Source: Tricholoma matsutake (Eukaryota > Basidiomycota > Agaricomycetes > Agaricales > Tricholomataceae). From it: DNA of 64,000 nucleotides. Positions 33,373-44,515 of the stretch are shown here, piece by piece (the first letter of the stretch is position 1; each line of letters starts with the position of its first letter). Position numbers and translations under genes: made by a program. The stretch spans positions 11,594,001 to 11,658,000 of the forward strand of contig AP026541.1 in NCBI GenBank assembly GCA_026075535.2, read 5' to 3'. Under the pieces are notes generated by a model, which was not told the origin of the DNA, searched no databases, and worked only from the letters and a program-made list of their open reading frames with translations.

Positions 33373-34380
33373 TCATACATCCACATCATTATGTAGAAGT
33401 CTATAAGCATCCTCCCACAGATCCCTACAGTGTGCAAGCATTGACTTGCCAATATCTGCCCAGCAAAGCGCATACGAGGCTTGCCCATCCTGGTTACCAT
33501 CTGAGCAGCTCCACACATCATCAGCTCTTCTCTTCCACATGTCGATCTCCCACAGAAATGACTCCTGCACCCACCGCATCTCTTCCTCCAATAACAGACA
33601 TTCCTCCTGCCAGCAATGGGCTCTTGCACAAGCTTTGCACCACTCCAAACAAAGTGCTAAACATCTCAATCAAAATCAACATCAAGATACTAGAGTGACC
33701 ATTATGTGCATACCTTCTTGCATTCCAGTGCTGCTATCCCCAACCCCTGTGGTCCTCCAGATCCAGGACATCATGTATCGACCCTCACTCACTCCTTCTG
33801 CCTGAGCTGCTGCCATAATATGGACATCATCCTCAAGGAGAGGATGCAGAGTTTCCTCCCATGATGTCTCCAAAAGCATGGGTGCCAGATGTGTGAGTGC
33901 CACCCGAGCTCAGTGATAACCCCTGACACTAATCTTGATTTGCTTGTTGACACCCAGAATCAATGAAAGGCTATGTGTAACCATCCTTTGGCTATGCACA
34001 TGGAGATCCTTTGACTTGTAAAGCTGAGCTGATAGAAGCAGTAGACATCGAATGTCAGCAAGGAAATCTAGGGCTTGGGAGTAGCACAGCCGCCACTCAT
34101 ACCTAAGCAGACGTTGGTTACTACAAATCGCTGGCACCTGCTATGGGAGCATGAGTTTGATGTCTTGTGCTTCAACCAGTTCTCTGCCTCCCTCCTCATC
34201 CTCCTTCGCATGCATGGCTGCCACACCAGGCATGTAGAGCACCTGTACCTCACACCATGCATCAATTTGCCACTGTAGAATATTCTTTTGCTCAATTATC
34301 TTGGAGCATTGAAGGGTGGTTGAGTGTGGACCCAATTGGCTGCAGTCATAGTGCAGGCAACACCTCAATGAGAGGCACAC
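33373..34380 (-). pseudogene. KDZ-type transposase, C-terminal region, decayed
   Basis: Minus-strand segments in shifting frames read, in order: LQCSKIIEQKNILQ and QVLYMPGVAAMHA with KEDEEGGRELVEAQDIKLML (34380-34141), RLLRYEWRLCYSQALDFLAD and LYKSKDLHVHSQRMVTHSL (34115-33950), QAEGVSEGRYMMSWIW (33810-33760), and LEWCKACARAHCWQEECLLL (33650-33590). From memory this order is the C-terminal half of basidiomycete KDZ (Kyakuja-Dileera-Zisupton) transposases that carry CxC-type cysteine clusters at their N-terminus. Introns and frameshifts cannot be separated here. The N-terminal cysteine cluster and catalytic core are not in this window next to it. Confidence 0.55.
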
Positions 34381-34389
34381 GTCAAAATC

Positions 34390-34771
34390 TATAATTGAGC
34401 ATACAGCACATCACTCACTGTTGGGATTCCAGTTTGATACCTTGTGTTATGAGCATGCTTGGGGTGACATTGTTGTGAATTACAACAGATCTGCCAGATT
34501 TGAGTTCTGCTTTATCCTCCTCTGCCAGCTGAAGCCACACCTGAAGGGCTTGAATAGGATGTCAGGAAATGGGTTTGAATTTTGAAGTGCCACTACAGTA
34601 GGCAGATTGGCCACAAGAAGCATAACTTGGATGATATGTGGCAAATTTGAAAGGCAGGAGAATATTCTCATCACTGCCTGCAACACAATTGTCAGAATAA
34701 AAAGCAACCATATACTAAAAGATCATATTATCATATGTATATCCGAATAAGAGAAAAAAAAGTCTGCATGC
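34390..34771. other. Spacer between KDZ relic and gene of unknown function
   Basis: Contains short ORFs on both strands with no recognised domain. Probably degenerate coding sequence of a transposon, since CpG is scarce. Confidence 0.35.
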
Positions 34772-34912
34772 TTACTTCTGCTTCAGTTTGAAGCCTCCCT
34801 TTCTCTGACCAACATTATTGATCACCTTTTTCTTGGGCTTCGTACCAGAACCCTCCTCTGAAACTTCCTTCTTCTTTCCCTTTCCTTGTTTCTCTACTAC
34901 CACCAGTGTCCC
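34772..34912 (-). CDS. Last exon of the gene at 37.0-39.5 kb, separated by TIR element E
   Basis: Minus strand: KFTDNGTLVVVEKQGKGKKK-type text, then EVSEEGSGTKPKKKV and a basic end GGFKLKQK-stop (TAA 34774-34772). The first residues repeat the DLHKFMDNG end of the exon at 37001-37080 on the far side of element E, because both carry the target duplication. So this is the C-terminus of the same gene. Lysine-rich tail, possibly nuclear. If E is not spliced out, the protein is truncated. Confidence 0.5.
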   Translation of the reverse strand, partial: GTLVVVEKQGKGKKKEVSEEGSGTKPKKKVINNVGQRKGGFKLKQK

Positions 34913-35194
34913 ATTATCCGTAAACTTTGCACTCCCCCCTGTATTCCTATTGGAGTCCTAGGAGTCCGAGTTTTCCGATAAGAGTCCGATCAGAGTCCTA
35001 CTAGTCCAACACTAGTCCTAGGAGTCTGATAGGAATCTGATAGGAATGTATCTTGATGACCATGTACTTTTATTTCCAAGAAATTCCTAGTAAATTCCAA
35101 GTAAAGTCCTATGCAATTCCAACAGGTAGTAGTCGGAATACCACACCATTTCAGAAGACTCAACTTGATGAAAGTGCTTACAAAATAAATGGGC

Positions 35195-35280
35195 AGAGCA
35201 GGAATTGAACTCTAGACCTTGGGATATAAGTGACATGACTACCAAACAAGTGCTCAACCAGTTGAGCCACAGGAGCATTA
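35195..35280 (-). repeat. tRNA-like head, left side of element E
   Basis: A-box-like TGGCTCAACTGG and B-box-like GAGTTCAATTCC on the minus strand, nearly the same as in element A. Downstream of it (leftwards) the sequence runs to the transposon end. Confidence 0.6.
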
Positions 35281-36602
35281 ATAAATATGTAATATAAAGT
35301 CCATTTAAAGCACTTAGGATTAGTTCACTTATTTTTAACCTCTCTCACAAGAGCTCGAAAAAAAATTGTTGAGCCCTCGCATCTTCACAAGGGAGTAGAT
35401 AACTAATATAGATTTAAAAAAAAACCCCCCACGCAAATGCGAGGGGGAGAATTAATTATACTATTTAATTATACTATTTTAAATTCTACAAAAAAAACCC
35501 ACCCCCCCACGAAACGGGGGGGAGGGGGTGGTGGTGCATCGCGTTGGCTGTCTCGTCAGCCCTGTCCCAGCATTTCCCCTCCCTCTAGTCTCCGTCGTGT
35601 CTCGCCTCCCTCACCTCGCCTCCCCCATGGCTTCCCTCACCTCCCTCGTCGTTCCACCCACCGCCCACCCCACGAGCAGTTGCTCGCGAGGCTGGTGGTG
35701 GGTGGTGGGTTGTATGTTGGTGGCGGCATTTGTCCATTGTCTCCCCTTCTGGTCGTCGTTTCCCTTTCCCCTTGTCATTTTGTCACCCTTGTCATTCATC
35801 CCCCTCGTTGTCTGCACCCATGAACCACCCTACAGGCAGCTGCTTGTAGGCATGTCATTTGGTGCCGTTGTCGTCCCTCCACGCCATTCCCATGTTCTCG
35901 CACCCCATATACACCCCGCGAGCAGTCGCTCACAGTGGTGATGGGGGGTGCTGGATGTCATTGGTGTCGTGGGGGGGTCCATGCACTCACGATCCACCCT
36001 ACGAGCAGCAGCTTGTAGGCATGGGGTGGGTGCATTGTCAGTTCGTCAGTGACATGGCTCGAGGGGAGGGGTCGGGTGGTGCTTACCAGGTGTGTATTCC
36101 CCTTCTGGGGTCTCCTGGTGTTGCTCCCCATGCTCCTGACCATGATCGATACCCTCACATCCTGTTTTGATGGGGAGGAGGGGGGTTGCCAGGGGCGTCA
36201 TTGGGTGTGGGTTTGGCTCATGTCAGTCCATCATTACTCATGTAGATTAGGACCTAGAAACAAAAAAATGAATTAGTTAGTTTACAAAAGTAAAAAACGA
36301 ATGAAAAAAAAAACTTACTACAGCCCAAATGACAATTGCGTCGTTTGGGCATCGTTCGGCATCGAAACCAGTCGTTTCCGGTCTTGGGGGCTCGTCTAGA
36401 GATGGGGGTGAAGTGGGAGTGGTGGGAGTTGCTGGGTTGAGGTGGTTGAGGTGGGGGGGGGATGGAGGTGGTGTGCTTGTCGTCATTGGTGGTGGTGGTG
36501 GGAGTTGATGAGCTGGCAGGTGTGATGATGCGGCTATGTGCTTTGTCATCACACCCACGGGAATGGTATGTAGTGTAGTATGATCACTTACCTGTAATGA
36601 TT

Positions 36603-36680
36603 GTTTAGCCTAATGGTATTGTTGTCAGTTTACACTTACATAATCTTCTGTAGTCAAGTGTTCAATTCTTGTCTGTGTGT
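36603..36680 (+). repeat. tRNA-like head, right side of element E
   Basis: Plus strand TTTAGCCTAATGG resembles an A box and GTGTTCAATTCTTG a B box about 60 bases later. It points to the right terminus, mirror-image to the left head. The corresponding head in copy F (39625-39695) is better preserved. Confidence 0.5.
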
Positions 36681-37000
36681 TTAATTTTTCATACTATATT
36701 ACTAAGCAAGGCTGCTTTCATTCCTATCAGAATCCTATGTTGTCTGATGTCTTAGCATAACTTCGGACTAGTCCTATGTGATTTCTATGATTGGAAATTC
36801 CTAGGAAATTCCGATAGTCTGATCGGACTCTGATCAGACTACATCGGACTGGACTAGGACTAAATGTGCCATTTCATGTCAATTTGGCTGGTGAAAATGA
36901 CATTGGAATATGGTTGGATTCCAATTGGAGTCCGATCGGAATCATCGGAATCATCGGATTCCTATAGGAATACGGGGGGGAGTGTAAAGACCTCCATTAT

Positions 37001-39453
37001 CCATAAATTTATGCAAGTCCATCAAAGAATAAGTCCCCTTCTCAGCCCCCCATACATCTAAATTTGTCCCCCTTCTCATCACTATCCTCCAACCACAACA
37101 CCATCTCAGGAAAATTAGCCACCTTGGAAAATGCAGGCTTGTAATGAGAAAACCACATCAACTTTGAAACAAAAACCTCAATGAGATCCATTGAGCTCAG
37201 TTTTTTTCCAGGCCAAGAACCATCTGAAAACATCTTGGAGAGTGTCTGGGATGCCTGTAAAAATGCCTTGTATTTTTCATAGGCAATGCAAATATTGCAA
37301 TCACTGCGAACAGTTAAGCAAGCTGGAATCCCAAAAAGTGTCATAAGCTGCTCTCTGAAAGGGGTTAAATGCTCAGCAGGCGTAGAAGAGCCAGCATAGG
37401 GAGGGGAGAGAGAACTGATGGATGTCATCAGTTGAGGACCAGGAAGCAAACCTTCATTCTCTTCGTTCTCATTTTTCTAAAAAAATATCAGGTGATTAGA
37501 TATGAAAAAAAAACTCAGTTTTGAAGGTCTGAACGTACAATGAGAATGGGTAAGACATGTGTATCTCCTTTAAACTGCCATTCTACTTCCTCATTCTCCT
37601 CTATTGCAGACTCATACAGACCCTTAAGATCCCACATACCATCCTCATAAACCCAAACACATGAGTTCAATTCTAAGATAACTTAGTAACACTCAAAAAA
37701 AATCTAAAAAAAACATACTGTCAATTTGGGTATACCGATTAGCCAGTTTGATGAGAATGGGGGCAATGCCCAGGATGACAGGATGTTTGAGGGACATCGT
37801 CAGCTTCATCTTCTCTGGATCACCCATCTCAGTATACAGAAGAACTTTTCCTTTTTTTGCCCCAACCAACCAAATACATCAGGCTCATCAGCAAAGTTGA
37901 AGACACCCACGAGCTGTCCCACCAGTGATATGGGATGCCCCCTGTGAGTCATGCGAGCTGGGACTATGCATCTGAACATCTGCTCAATACATTAAAACAA
38001 TGGCGAAAAAAAAAATTGCACACCTTGTGTAATACCTTTATTGGAAGCAGGGGGGCTAACTTGGTCAGCAGTGGCAGCAGCAGCTTTCTTATGTCCATGG
38101 AGATCAGTGGCGGTGACAGTGGGGGCTGCCTTGGCCTTAGTGCTGGGGGTCACTTTGAAGGCAGTGGTAGTGGGTTTGTTGCTTTGTTGGGTGGGCATGG
38201 CATTGTTGGCAGTGGTGGGGGGGGGGGGCAACCTTGCCATTAGCATTGGTGGCAGCTTTGACAGCAGTCGGAGTGGGGGTGGCTTTGACAGCAGTGGGAG
38301 TGGATTTGGGGCATCCCAGAGTGGGTGGCTTTGTTGGTGGCGGCAGTGGGAGCCCACTTGGCTTTGTCAGCAGTGGTGGCAGTGGTGGTGGCAGTTGTGT
38401 AGCTGCCCTTGGTGGCGGGTGCTGCTGGTGTTGCCACCATTGTTGGTGTTGTTTGCATCTCCACCCTCACTGTTGGTCTACCCTGCTTCATCATTGTTCT
38501 CATCTTTGTCCCCTCCCACAGCATGGTTGGTTTCATCCTCATCCCCTCCCTTGCCAGCTTCGTTAGCTTCATCCCCAGCATTGTTGGCCTCTACTCCCTC
38601 GCTGCTGCTGTTGGTTTTGTCCCCTTCCTCACCCCTGTTAATTCCTGCATTGTCGTTCTCCACCTCGTTGAAGTCCTCCCTGTAGCCTGGTTCATCATGG
38701 TCTTCGTCTCCCTCGGTCCCTTGGATACATCCCTGTTTGTCGTCCTCGCCATTCCACAGCTCGTTCTTGCCATTGTCATCTTCTTGTTCATCACCATCTT
38801 CTTGTTCATCACCATCTCCCTGTTCATTGCTGTCACCGTTGTTGTCTTTCTTTTCATTCTTCTCACATTTCCCTAGCTTGCCATCACCATCATCACCTTC
38901 AGCCCCCCCTTCCTCATCTTTGTCGCTGTTCTCGTTGTCCCTTTTGCTGTTGCTGTCATCACCCTGTTGGTCCTTCATGTTGAGAACCTTGGACCAACAT
39001 TGACATCCACTAGGGGCCAAGGTAGGTGCAGGAGGTATGAAGCTTGCTGTAGCGGATCTTACATGCTTGGGGGGAGCAACAGAGATGCTGCTTTTGTTGA
39101 GAATTTTCTCAGATCTGTGAATATAAGCAGTATAGTATCAGCATATAAGACAGAAGGAACAAAAGAAAAGGGAAAGCATACCTAGTAAGGTTTGCAGGTT
39201 TGGATGCCAAAGCATCCTCCTGCGCTCACATGCTCGAGGTTTTCCTAGAAGTCTGAGTTGATTAGCAAAAACAAATCTCGAAGGTATACAATACATACCT
39301 CTGCTTCTTTGTTTTCATTTTATTCATAGCCGGCACTGTCTTGGCTTTCTTTGCCTGCTGAGCTGAGTTGTCCACTGATGACATGGCATGTTTATGGGTG
39401 CCACTTGTTGACACTGGAGCTTTCTGGGCTTGTTGCTGGAGCCTGCTACGCAT
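37001..39453 (-). CDS. Multi-exon gene of unknown function (5' and middle exons)
   Basis: Minus strand. ATG at 39453 (MRSRLQQQAQKAPVSTSG) ends at a GTATGT donor near 39299. A long, very acidic low-complexity exon (39020-38478, repeats of DEQEDGDEQEDD type) and a Pro/Thr/Ala-rich segment (38357-38010) follow. Then come exons with LTMSLKHPVILGIAPILIKL (about 37850-37740), EDGMWDLKGLYESAIEE (37665-37560) and FSKVANFPEMVLWLED (37140-37090), with introns such as GTATGTTTTT..TTATCTTAG (37731-37686) and GTACGTTCAG..TTTTTAG. One extra G in a G-run near 37066-37070 breaks the frame before VWGAEKGTYSLMDLHKF. An indel is also suspected near 37860. I do not know the family; acidic then basic domains suggest a nuclear protein. 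Its last exon is at 34772-34912 beyond element E. Confidence 0.45.
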
Positions 39454-39455
39454 GG

Positions 39456-39619
39456 TAGAGTCCCCAGATCAGGTTGTGGGCATCGTAGTCAGTCATCTGA
39501 GAGGCTGTGGGTGGCAGTTGTTGGATGTGTTGGTAATCGTTGCTTGATCAGCTGTGTGACAATGCCAAACAACATTAGGTGAGGCGAGTCATCATATTAT
39601 GATATAACACACCACTTCA
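39456..39619. other. Upstream region of the unknown-function gene
   Basis: 164 bases between the ATG at 39453 and element F. Any promoter of the gene must lie here or inside F. No motif identified. Confidence 0.4.
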
Positions 39620-40017
39620 TAAGCCTATGTGGCTTAGTGGTTATGATTGCATCATTTAATGGCTTTCTTATGTAAGGTTGTGGGTTCAATCCTCTCTCTC
39701 AGGATTACTTTACTTTTATAGTAATAAATTGACATGTAACAGTCCTACTGGAGTGCTATGTAGTCCTATGCTTTGTATGAACTCGGAATATTCCTATGTG
39801 ATTCTTATAATCAGAAATTCCTAGGAAATTCTGATGGTCCAATGAGCTTCCCATCAGACTGCATCAGACTGGACTAGGACTAAAATACCTTGGAACCTGT
39901 CAGTTTGGCTGGTGAAAAATGACATTGGAATGTGGTTGGATTCCGATAGGAGTCTCATTGGAATCATCGGAATCATCAGACTCCTATAGGAATATGGGGG
40001 GGAGTGTAAAGACCTCC
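39620..40017 (+). mobile_element. TIR element F, right-hand end only
   Basis: Matches the right end of element E from about 39700 to the terminus (GGCTGGTGAAAAATGACATTGG, GGAATCATCGGAATCATC, AATATGGGGGGGAGTGTAAAG, ACCTCC), here abutting Gypsy-1 copy 2 at 40018. A well-preserved tRNA-like head lies on the plus strand at 39625-39695 (TGGCTTAGTGG ... GGGTTCAATCC). No left end is found, so the element is truncated. Confidence 0.65.
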
Positions 40018-43000
40018 ATTTGATGCTGCATTCCATGCCCCAACTACCACTCATGTGCCCTACACCTTCAATCAAACCCTCCCCCACCCTAACCCAATTC
40101 CTGTCTGTCAGACCCCTGCACCAGCCACCAGTGCCCCTGTACCAATGGATGTTGATGCAGCCTGTAGTTGTGCACATAGGTTGGATCTCTGCTATGGCTG
40201 TGGGGAAACTGGGCACATGGCCAGAGCATGTCCCCATTGTCAGGATATCCACATGTTCACCCCTGAGGGGTGAGATGAACTCCTCCAGGACCTGTTGGTA
40301 CTTGTAGATGTCAAGGAAGCAAAGGATCATGTTGCAGAGGAGATGAAGTCAGAAGTTGTAGAGGAGCAGGATTTTTCTATTTACAGCGAGTGAATGGTAT
40401 GCCCTTGCTGCCTGTCCATAACCACTTTGAAGTTTTGTCAGTTGAATCCCTGGAGGATGAATCTAATTCCATGAATGTTCCCCTCTCTGACCCTTCAAAG
40501 TTGGCTGAAGATGTACCTGCTCTTTCTATCTCTCCCTCTGCCCCATGCCCCAAAATTAAATCATTGGAGTGCAGACTACCACACAAATATATCATTGCAT
40601 CCACTCCCTCTACACATTCCTTGAACCTAGCAATCAAACTACAGACTACTGACACTGGACAGATACTTGGTGTCTCTGCGCTCCTGGACTCTGGTGCAAC
40701 TGGTCTCTTCATCAATGCGAGTACATTACACTCCTCCACCTATTCCAGTTGGAATGCCCATTCCAATTGGAATTTCTGGAATTCCGGGGAATTCCATTTA
40801 CATATATTTTTCTCACAATTCATAATTACAATTGGACTGGAGGGTCAATTTTACCTCTGGAATCCCTGGAATCTACCCAGACTCATTTTTACCTGGAACA
40901 GTCAGATCAACCAGATGCATGGCAACTAGCATAACTGGAATAACTGGAATGCACGTGCTTTCCCAGATAAAATTTCGATGTACAACAAGAATTGAACACT
41001 TGACCTTGGGTCTGCACACATAACAGCATGCTTAACCACTGAGCTACCAGTAATTATTCATCTACATACATCTAATACCTTTATTACCCAACCAAGGTGC
41101 ATAGTTAACTGCAGCCATTAAAGGAATACGCAAACATGCATATTGCATGACATGTGACACATGACTGCCAGCTCACAACCACCACCACTGTCATCAATGC
41201 TGCCTCCTCCTCTCCACTCTACCACCACCACTGCATGTGCACCTGCCACCACCATTCCCATGCCCACTGCCACCATCACCACCACCTTCAGATGAGCCAA
41301 CTGGATAGAACGTGGGCCCAAACAATGGCAACTGTCATTTGGGCCATAGATAAGTTTTTTTTTTCTCTTTTTCTTTTTATCAATCAACTAATTATAGGTG
41401 GGGGAGGGTAAATTACAGATCAATGCCCATCTTGCACAACAACATCGCCTGAATACTCACTCACTCTCATGTCTGATACCTGTTTATAATGTGGATGGGT
41501 CCCTAAATGAAGTTGTAGTCCTGGTCCTCCATTACAAAGATCATAGTGAGCATGCCCTTTTTGCTGTCACTCAGTTAGAAAAGCAGAAGGTGATCTTGGG
41601 CTATCCATGGCTTCAAGACCATAACCCAGAGGTCAACTGGCATACCGGGGAGGTTACAATGAGCCAGTGTCCATCCTGCTGTCACACTTGTTTCATGGAA
41701 GCACCATGGACAAAGGGCCTCAGTATAACACACTTGGGAGTGTCATGCCAGACCCCTGCCTGTGCCTGATGTGGAGTTAGAGGGAGTTCCTGATCTGATG
41801 CTGGACTCAGATGGTGATGAGGAGGAGCTAGAGGAAGTGGAGGAAGGTGATCAGATTTTCTACACTGCAATTCGTCCATCGCACAAGGTGTGTGCTACAT
41901 CAAACATATCCCAATGCCTCACCAAGGCTTTCCACAAAAACAATGCTGCTAAATCCTCTACTGATTCCTTGCTTTCTCATCTCCATGAGTTTGGGGATGT
42001 GGTTCTCCAAGGAATTATTCAACTCTCTCCCTGTGCACAAGCTGTGGGATCATGTGATTGAACTCACCCCTGGTGCAAGTGACTTGCACAACCCCTTCAT
42101 CCTGCAAGGTCTATCCTCTCTCTCCTGAAGAACAGCAACAGCTTGACCAGTTCATTGACAAGCACCTGGCCTCTGGATATATTTGAACATCAAAGTCACC
42201 CGTGGCCTCTCCCTTTGTCTTTGTCAAGAAGAAGGATGGCTCACTTTGACTGGTTCAAGACTACAGAAGGCTCAATGACATCATGGTCTAAAATTGCTCA
42301 TTACCTCTCATCTCCGAACTTGTGAACCAGCTCCATGGAGCCCAATACTCTACCAAGCTTGACGTCTGTTGGGGTTACAATAATGTGAGGATAAAGGAGG
42401 GAGATGAGTGGAAGGCAGCCTTTTGTACCAACCATGGTCTTTTTGAACCACTTGTCATGTTCTTTGGCCATACTAATTGTCCTGCCACCTTTCAGGCCAT
42501 GATGAATGACATCTTCCATAACCTCATCCTTGAAGGTGTTGTTTGTATCTATCTCAATGACATCCTCATCTTCACTCGCATGGTTGAAGAGCATTGTTGC
42601 ATCATGCACCTTGTCCTGGAACAACTTTGACAGTACAAACTCTACCTTCATCATGACAAGTGCGAGTTTGAGAAGACCAAGATCAAGTACCTCAGCCTGA
42701 TTACCTTGGAGGGTCAGGTGGAGATGGATCCTATCAAGGTGAATGGTGTCACAGCTTGGCCAATGCCCACAAACAAGAAAGAGGTGCAGTCTTTCCTGGG
42801 CTTCATCAATTTCTATCAGTGTTTTATCAAGAGCTTCTCACATCATGCATGACCACTGTTCAACTTGACAGGAAAGGAGGCATGGAGGTGGGATAATGCA
42901 CAACAGGAGGCATTCAAAAAGCTTAAGGAGATGGTCACTTCCACTCCCATTCTTACCTTTGCTGATGATTCATGCCCTTTTTGGGTAGAAGCTGACAGTT

Positions 43001-43207
43001 CTGACTTTGCAATGGGTGCTGTGTTGTCTCAGCAGTCTCCAGAGGACCAGAAGTGGCATCCTGTTGTATTCTACTCCAAAAGCCTTAGTGCTGTGGAGCA
43101 AAACTATGAGATCCATGACAAGGAGATGTTGGCAATAATGTGCGTGCTCAAGGAATGGTGACACTTCCTCGAGGGTGCCCAACACAAGGTGGAAATCTGG
43201 ACAGATC
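40018..43207 (+). mobile_element. Gypsy-1 copy 2, fragment (Gag C-terminus to RNase H), CpG-depleted
   Basis: Collinear with 5569-8083 of Gypsy-1: CCHC LCYGCGETGHMARACP (about 40190), protease LLDSGATGLFIN (40681), [15 protein letters not shown] and YLNDILIF (42540, catalytic Asp of YLDD replaced by Asn), RNase H EADSSDFAMGAVL, HDKEMLAIM, ending abruptly in VEIWTD at about 43205. Compared with Gypsy-1, nearly every CG dinucleotide is TG or CA. Stops and small indels are frequent, so it is not functional. Left border is element F; the right border joins Gypsy-4 in the opposite orientation. No LTR remains. Confidence 0.85.
40719..41418 (+). mobile_element. TIR element D, 700 bp, perfect 8-bp target duplication in Gypsy protease
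   Basis: ATCAATGC is duplicated exactly (40711-40718 and 41419-41426), and the empty-site sequence is known from Gypsy-1 (6271 region). Ends GAGTACATTACACTCCTCC and GGAGGGTAAATTACAG are imperfect inverted repeats containing the same TTACACTCC core as elements E and F. Inside the left end are GGAATTCC-type palindromes and then a tRNA-like head on the minus strand (40985-41058: GGTAGCTCAGTGG ... GTTCAATTCTTG). Near the right end is GGGCCCAAACAATG ... CATTTGGGCC (41306-41345). No coding capacity. Confidence 0.82.
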
Positions 43208-43407
43208 GATGGCTTTCCCTCTGCCTGCTCCTAGCACTTTGACATCTAAACGCATAGATTGATTCTTCAAAGTGGCTAGTAGTACAGAGCAGACAGAGAG
43301 TTCGGTGGTACCTGGCATTGAGGCAGGCCACCCCTTTAAAAACCCTCATCTCTGATGGCAGCAACAGCTGTTGCTTTCTCTTCTCCATTGAGTTCATTCA
43401 AGATCGC

Positions 43408-44187
43408 TCAGATCTTCGAGTAGGCTTCTCTGCCTTTGTTCTTTGGGAAAGGCCGGTCCTTGGTCCTTGTTTCCCCTTTCTTGTGTTCAGTTGCTCTGTG
43501 TCTGGGCTGGTGGCACACAAAGCACAACCCTTTCTTCATGTGTTCGATCCTCTCCTGGTAGGAGAGGCGGTTGATCTGGAGTGGGGTTTCCTTTGCCTTA
43601 GAGGCTGGGAGCTTCTTTGTAAAAGTCTCCTGCAGCCTCCCTGCTATGGCCTTTGCTCTTCTCCACTGTTCATTGTACTTGGAGGTGGCGTTGATCATTC
43701 CTTCCAAGGTCGTAGGGACCGTTTCCATGTTGAAAACTCTTTCAAGGAGCTTGGGGTTCAACCCATCCATAAAGAGTTCAATGAGGGTGGTGTCGTCGTT
43801 GATTCCCACCTTCTCTCACAGAATTCAGAACTGCGCAATGTAGTCCTCCAGGTCCTGTCCCTGCTTCAATGTCTTCATCTCGGTTCTGGCCCTGCCAGCT
43901 TCATCGATCAGCATGAACACTGTCTTGAGTGCCGATTCAAAGGCTGACCAAGTTCCTAGGTCCTCTCTTTCTGCCCATGTCTGTGCCCAGGGCGCAGCGG
44001 TTCCTCCGTTCATGAAGGACAATGCGAAGATGATTTTCTTCTCATCGGTGTTGTAGATTCCATGGTTCACTCTCAAATAGAGTTTCACTTCTTGTAAGAA
44101 CTTCGCAGTTCTAGTTCGGTCCCCTGTGAAGTCGGAGGGGGTTCGGATTCTAATCTCCTTGGTAGATGTGGTGGGTTCAGTAGACAT
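43408..44187 (-). pseudogene. gag: Gypsy-4 Gag
   Basis: ATG at 44187 (MSTEPTTSTKEIRIRTPSDF) opens a capsid-like domain (AKFLQEVKLYLRVN, IIFALSFMNGGTAAPWA, ETLKQGQ-like DLEDYIAQF). Two TGA codons at about 43822-43810 (F-stop-IL-stop-EKVGIND) interrupt it, both readable as former CGA. It resumes with TLIELFMDGLNPKLLERV and ends with a CCHC-like knuckle LCFVCHQPRHRATEH and basic tail. Family placement (Ty3/Gypsy) rests on the LNPKL motif and knuckle order. Confidence 0.75.
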
Positions 44188-44515
44188 GTTGGTGTTGTCG
44201 TTGGATAGGGAGAATGGATCTCATTCTGGGGTTTCTTCTTTATTGGAAGATCTAAAGTCTTCTTCGTCGAGGTATTGGGGTTCTTTGTCACTGGTTCTTC
44301 TTGAGAACCACTTCTGTGCTGGTTCCAAGTATCATACTAGTCGACCCTGGTATCTATACCACGGGGTTCTTCCTGATGATGATGCTCTGGTTGGAGGTCT
44401 GTCTGGGCTCTGTCTGAAAGACGTTGTGTCTACACCTAGGTAGGTGGATTTTGTAGATCAGCTTGACCTTTTGTTAAGACTATAGGTCTCAACTCAGCCT
44501 AGTCTTCGCATGTTG

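Larger units (their letters stand above)
34925..36995 (+). mobile_element. TIR element E with tRNA-like heads at both ends, 2.07 kb
   Basis: Left end CTTTGCACTCCCCCC plus TGTATTCCTATTGGAGTCC; right end GGATTCCTATAGGAATAC plus GGGGGGGAGTGTAAAG, followed by ACCTCC. The flanks ATTATCCGTAAA (34913-34924) and ATTATCCATAAA (36996-37007) match at 11 of 12. The true duplication may be 8 bp (ATTATCCR) with the element starting at 34921. Just inside each end lie GGAGTCC-type repeats and a tRNA-like head: minus strand at 35195-35280, plus strand at 36603-36680. The middle (35420-36560) has four short hairpins and the GCCCAAATGAC ... GTCGTTTGGGC motif. No transposase found. Confidence 0.75.

Noticed and set aside
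33258..33698. 146-codon plus-strand ORF
   Set aside because: Antisense to the KDZ-type C-terminal relic, whose motifs are specific on the minus strand.
38041..38876. Long plus-strand hydrophobic ORFs (up to 214 codons)
   Set aside because: They are the antisense of the acidic low-complexity exon of the minus-strand gene. Repetitive GGTGGC/TTCATC codons give artificial openness.
36600..40020. Elements E and F as one larger element with the gene in between as cargo
   Set aside because: E has its own matching flanks (ATTATCCR) within the gene, and F lacks a left end. F borders Gypsy sequence on its right, so they are separate insertions.
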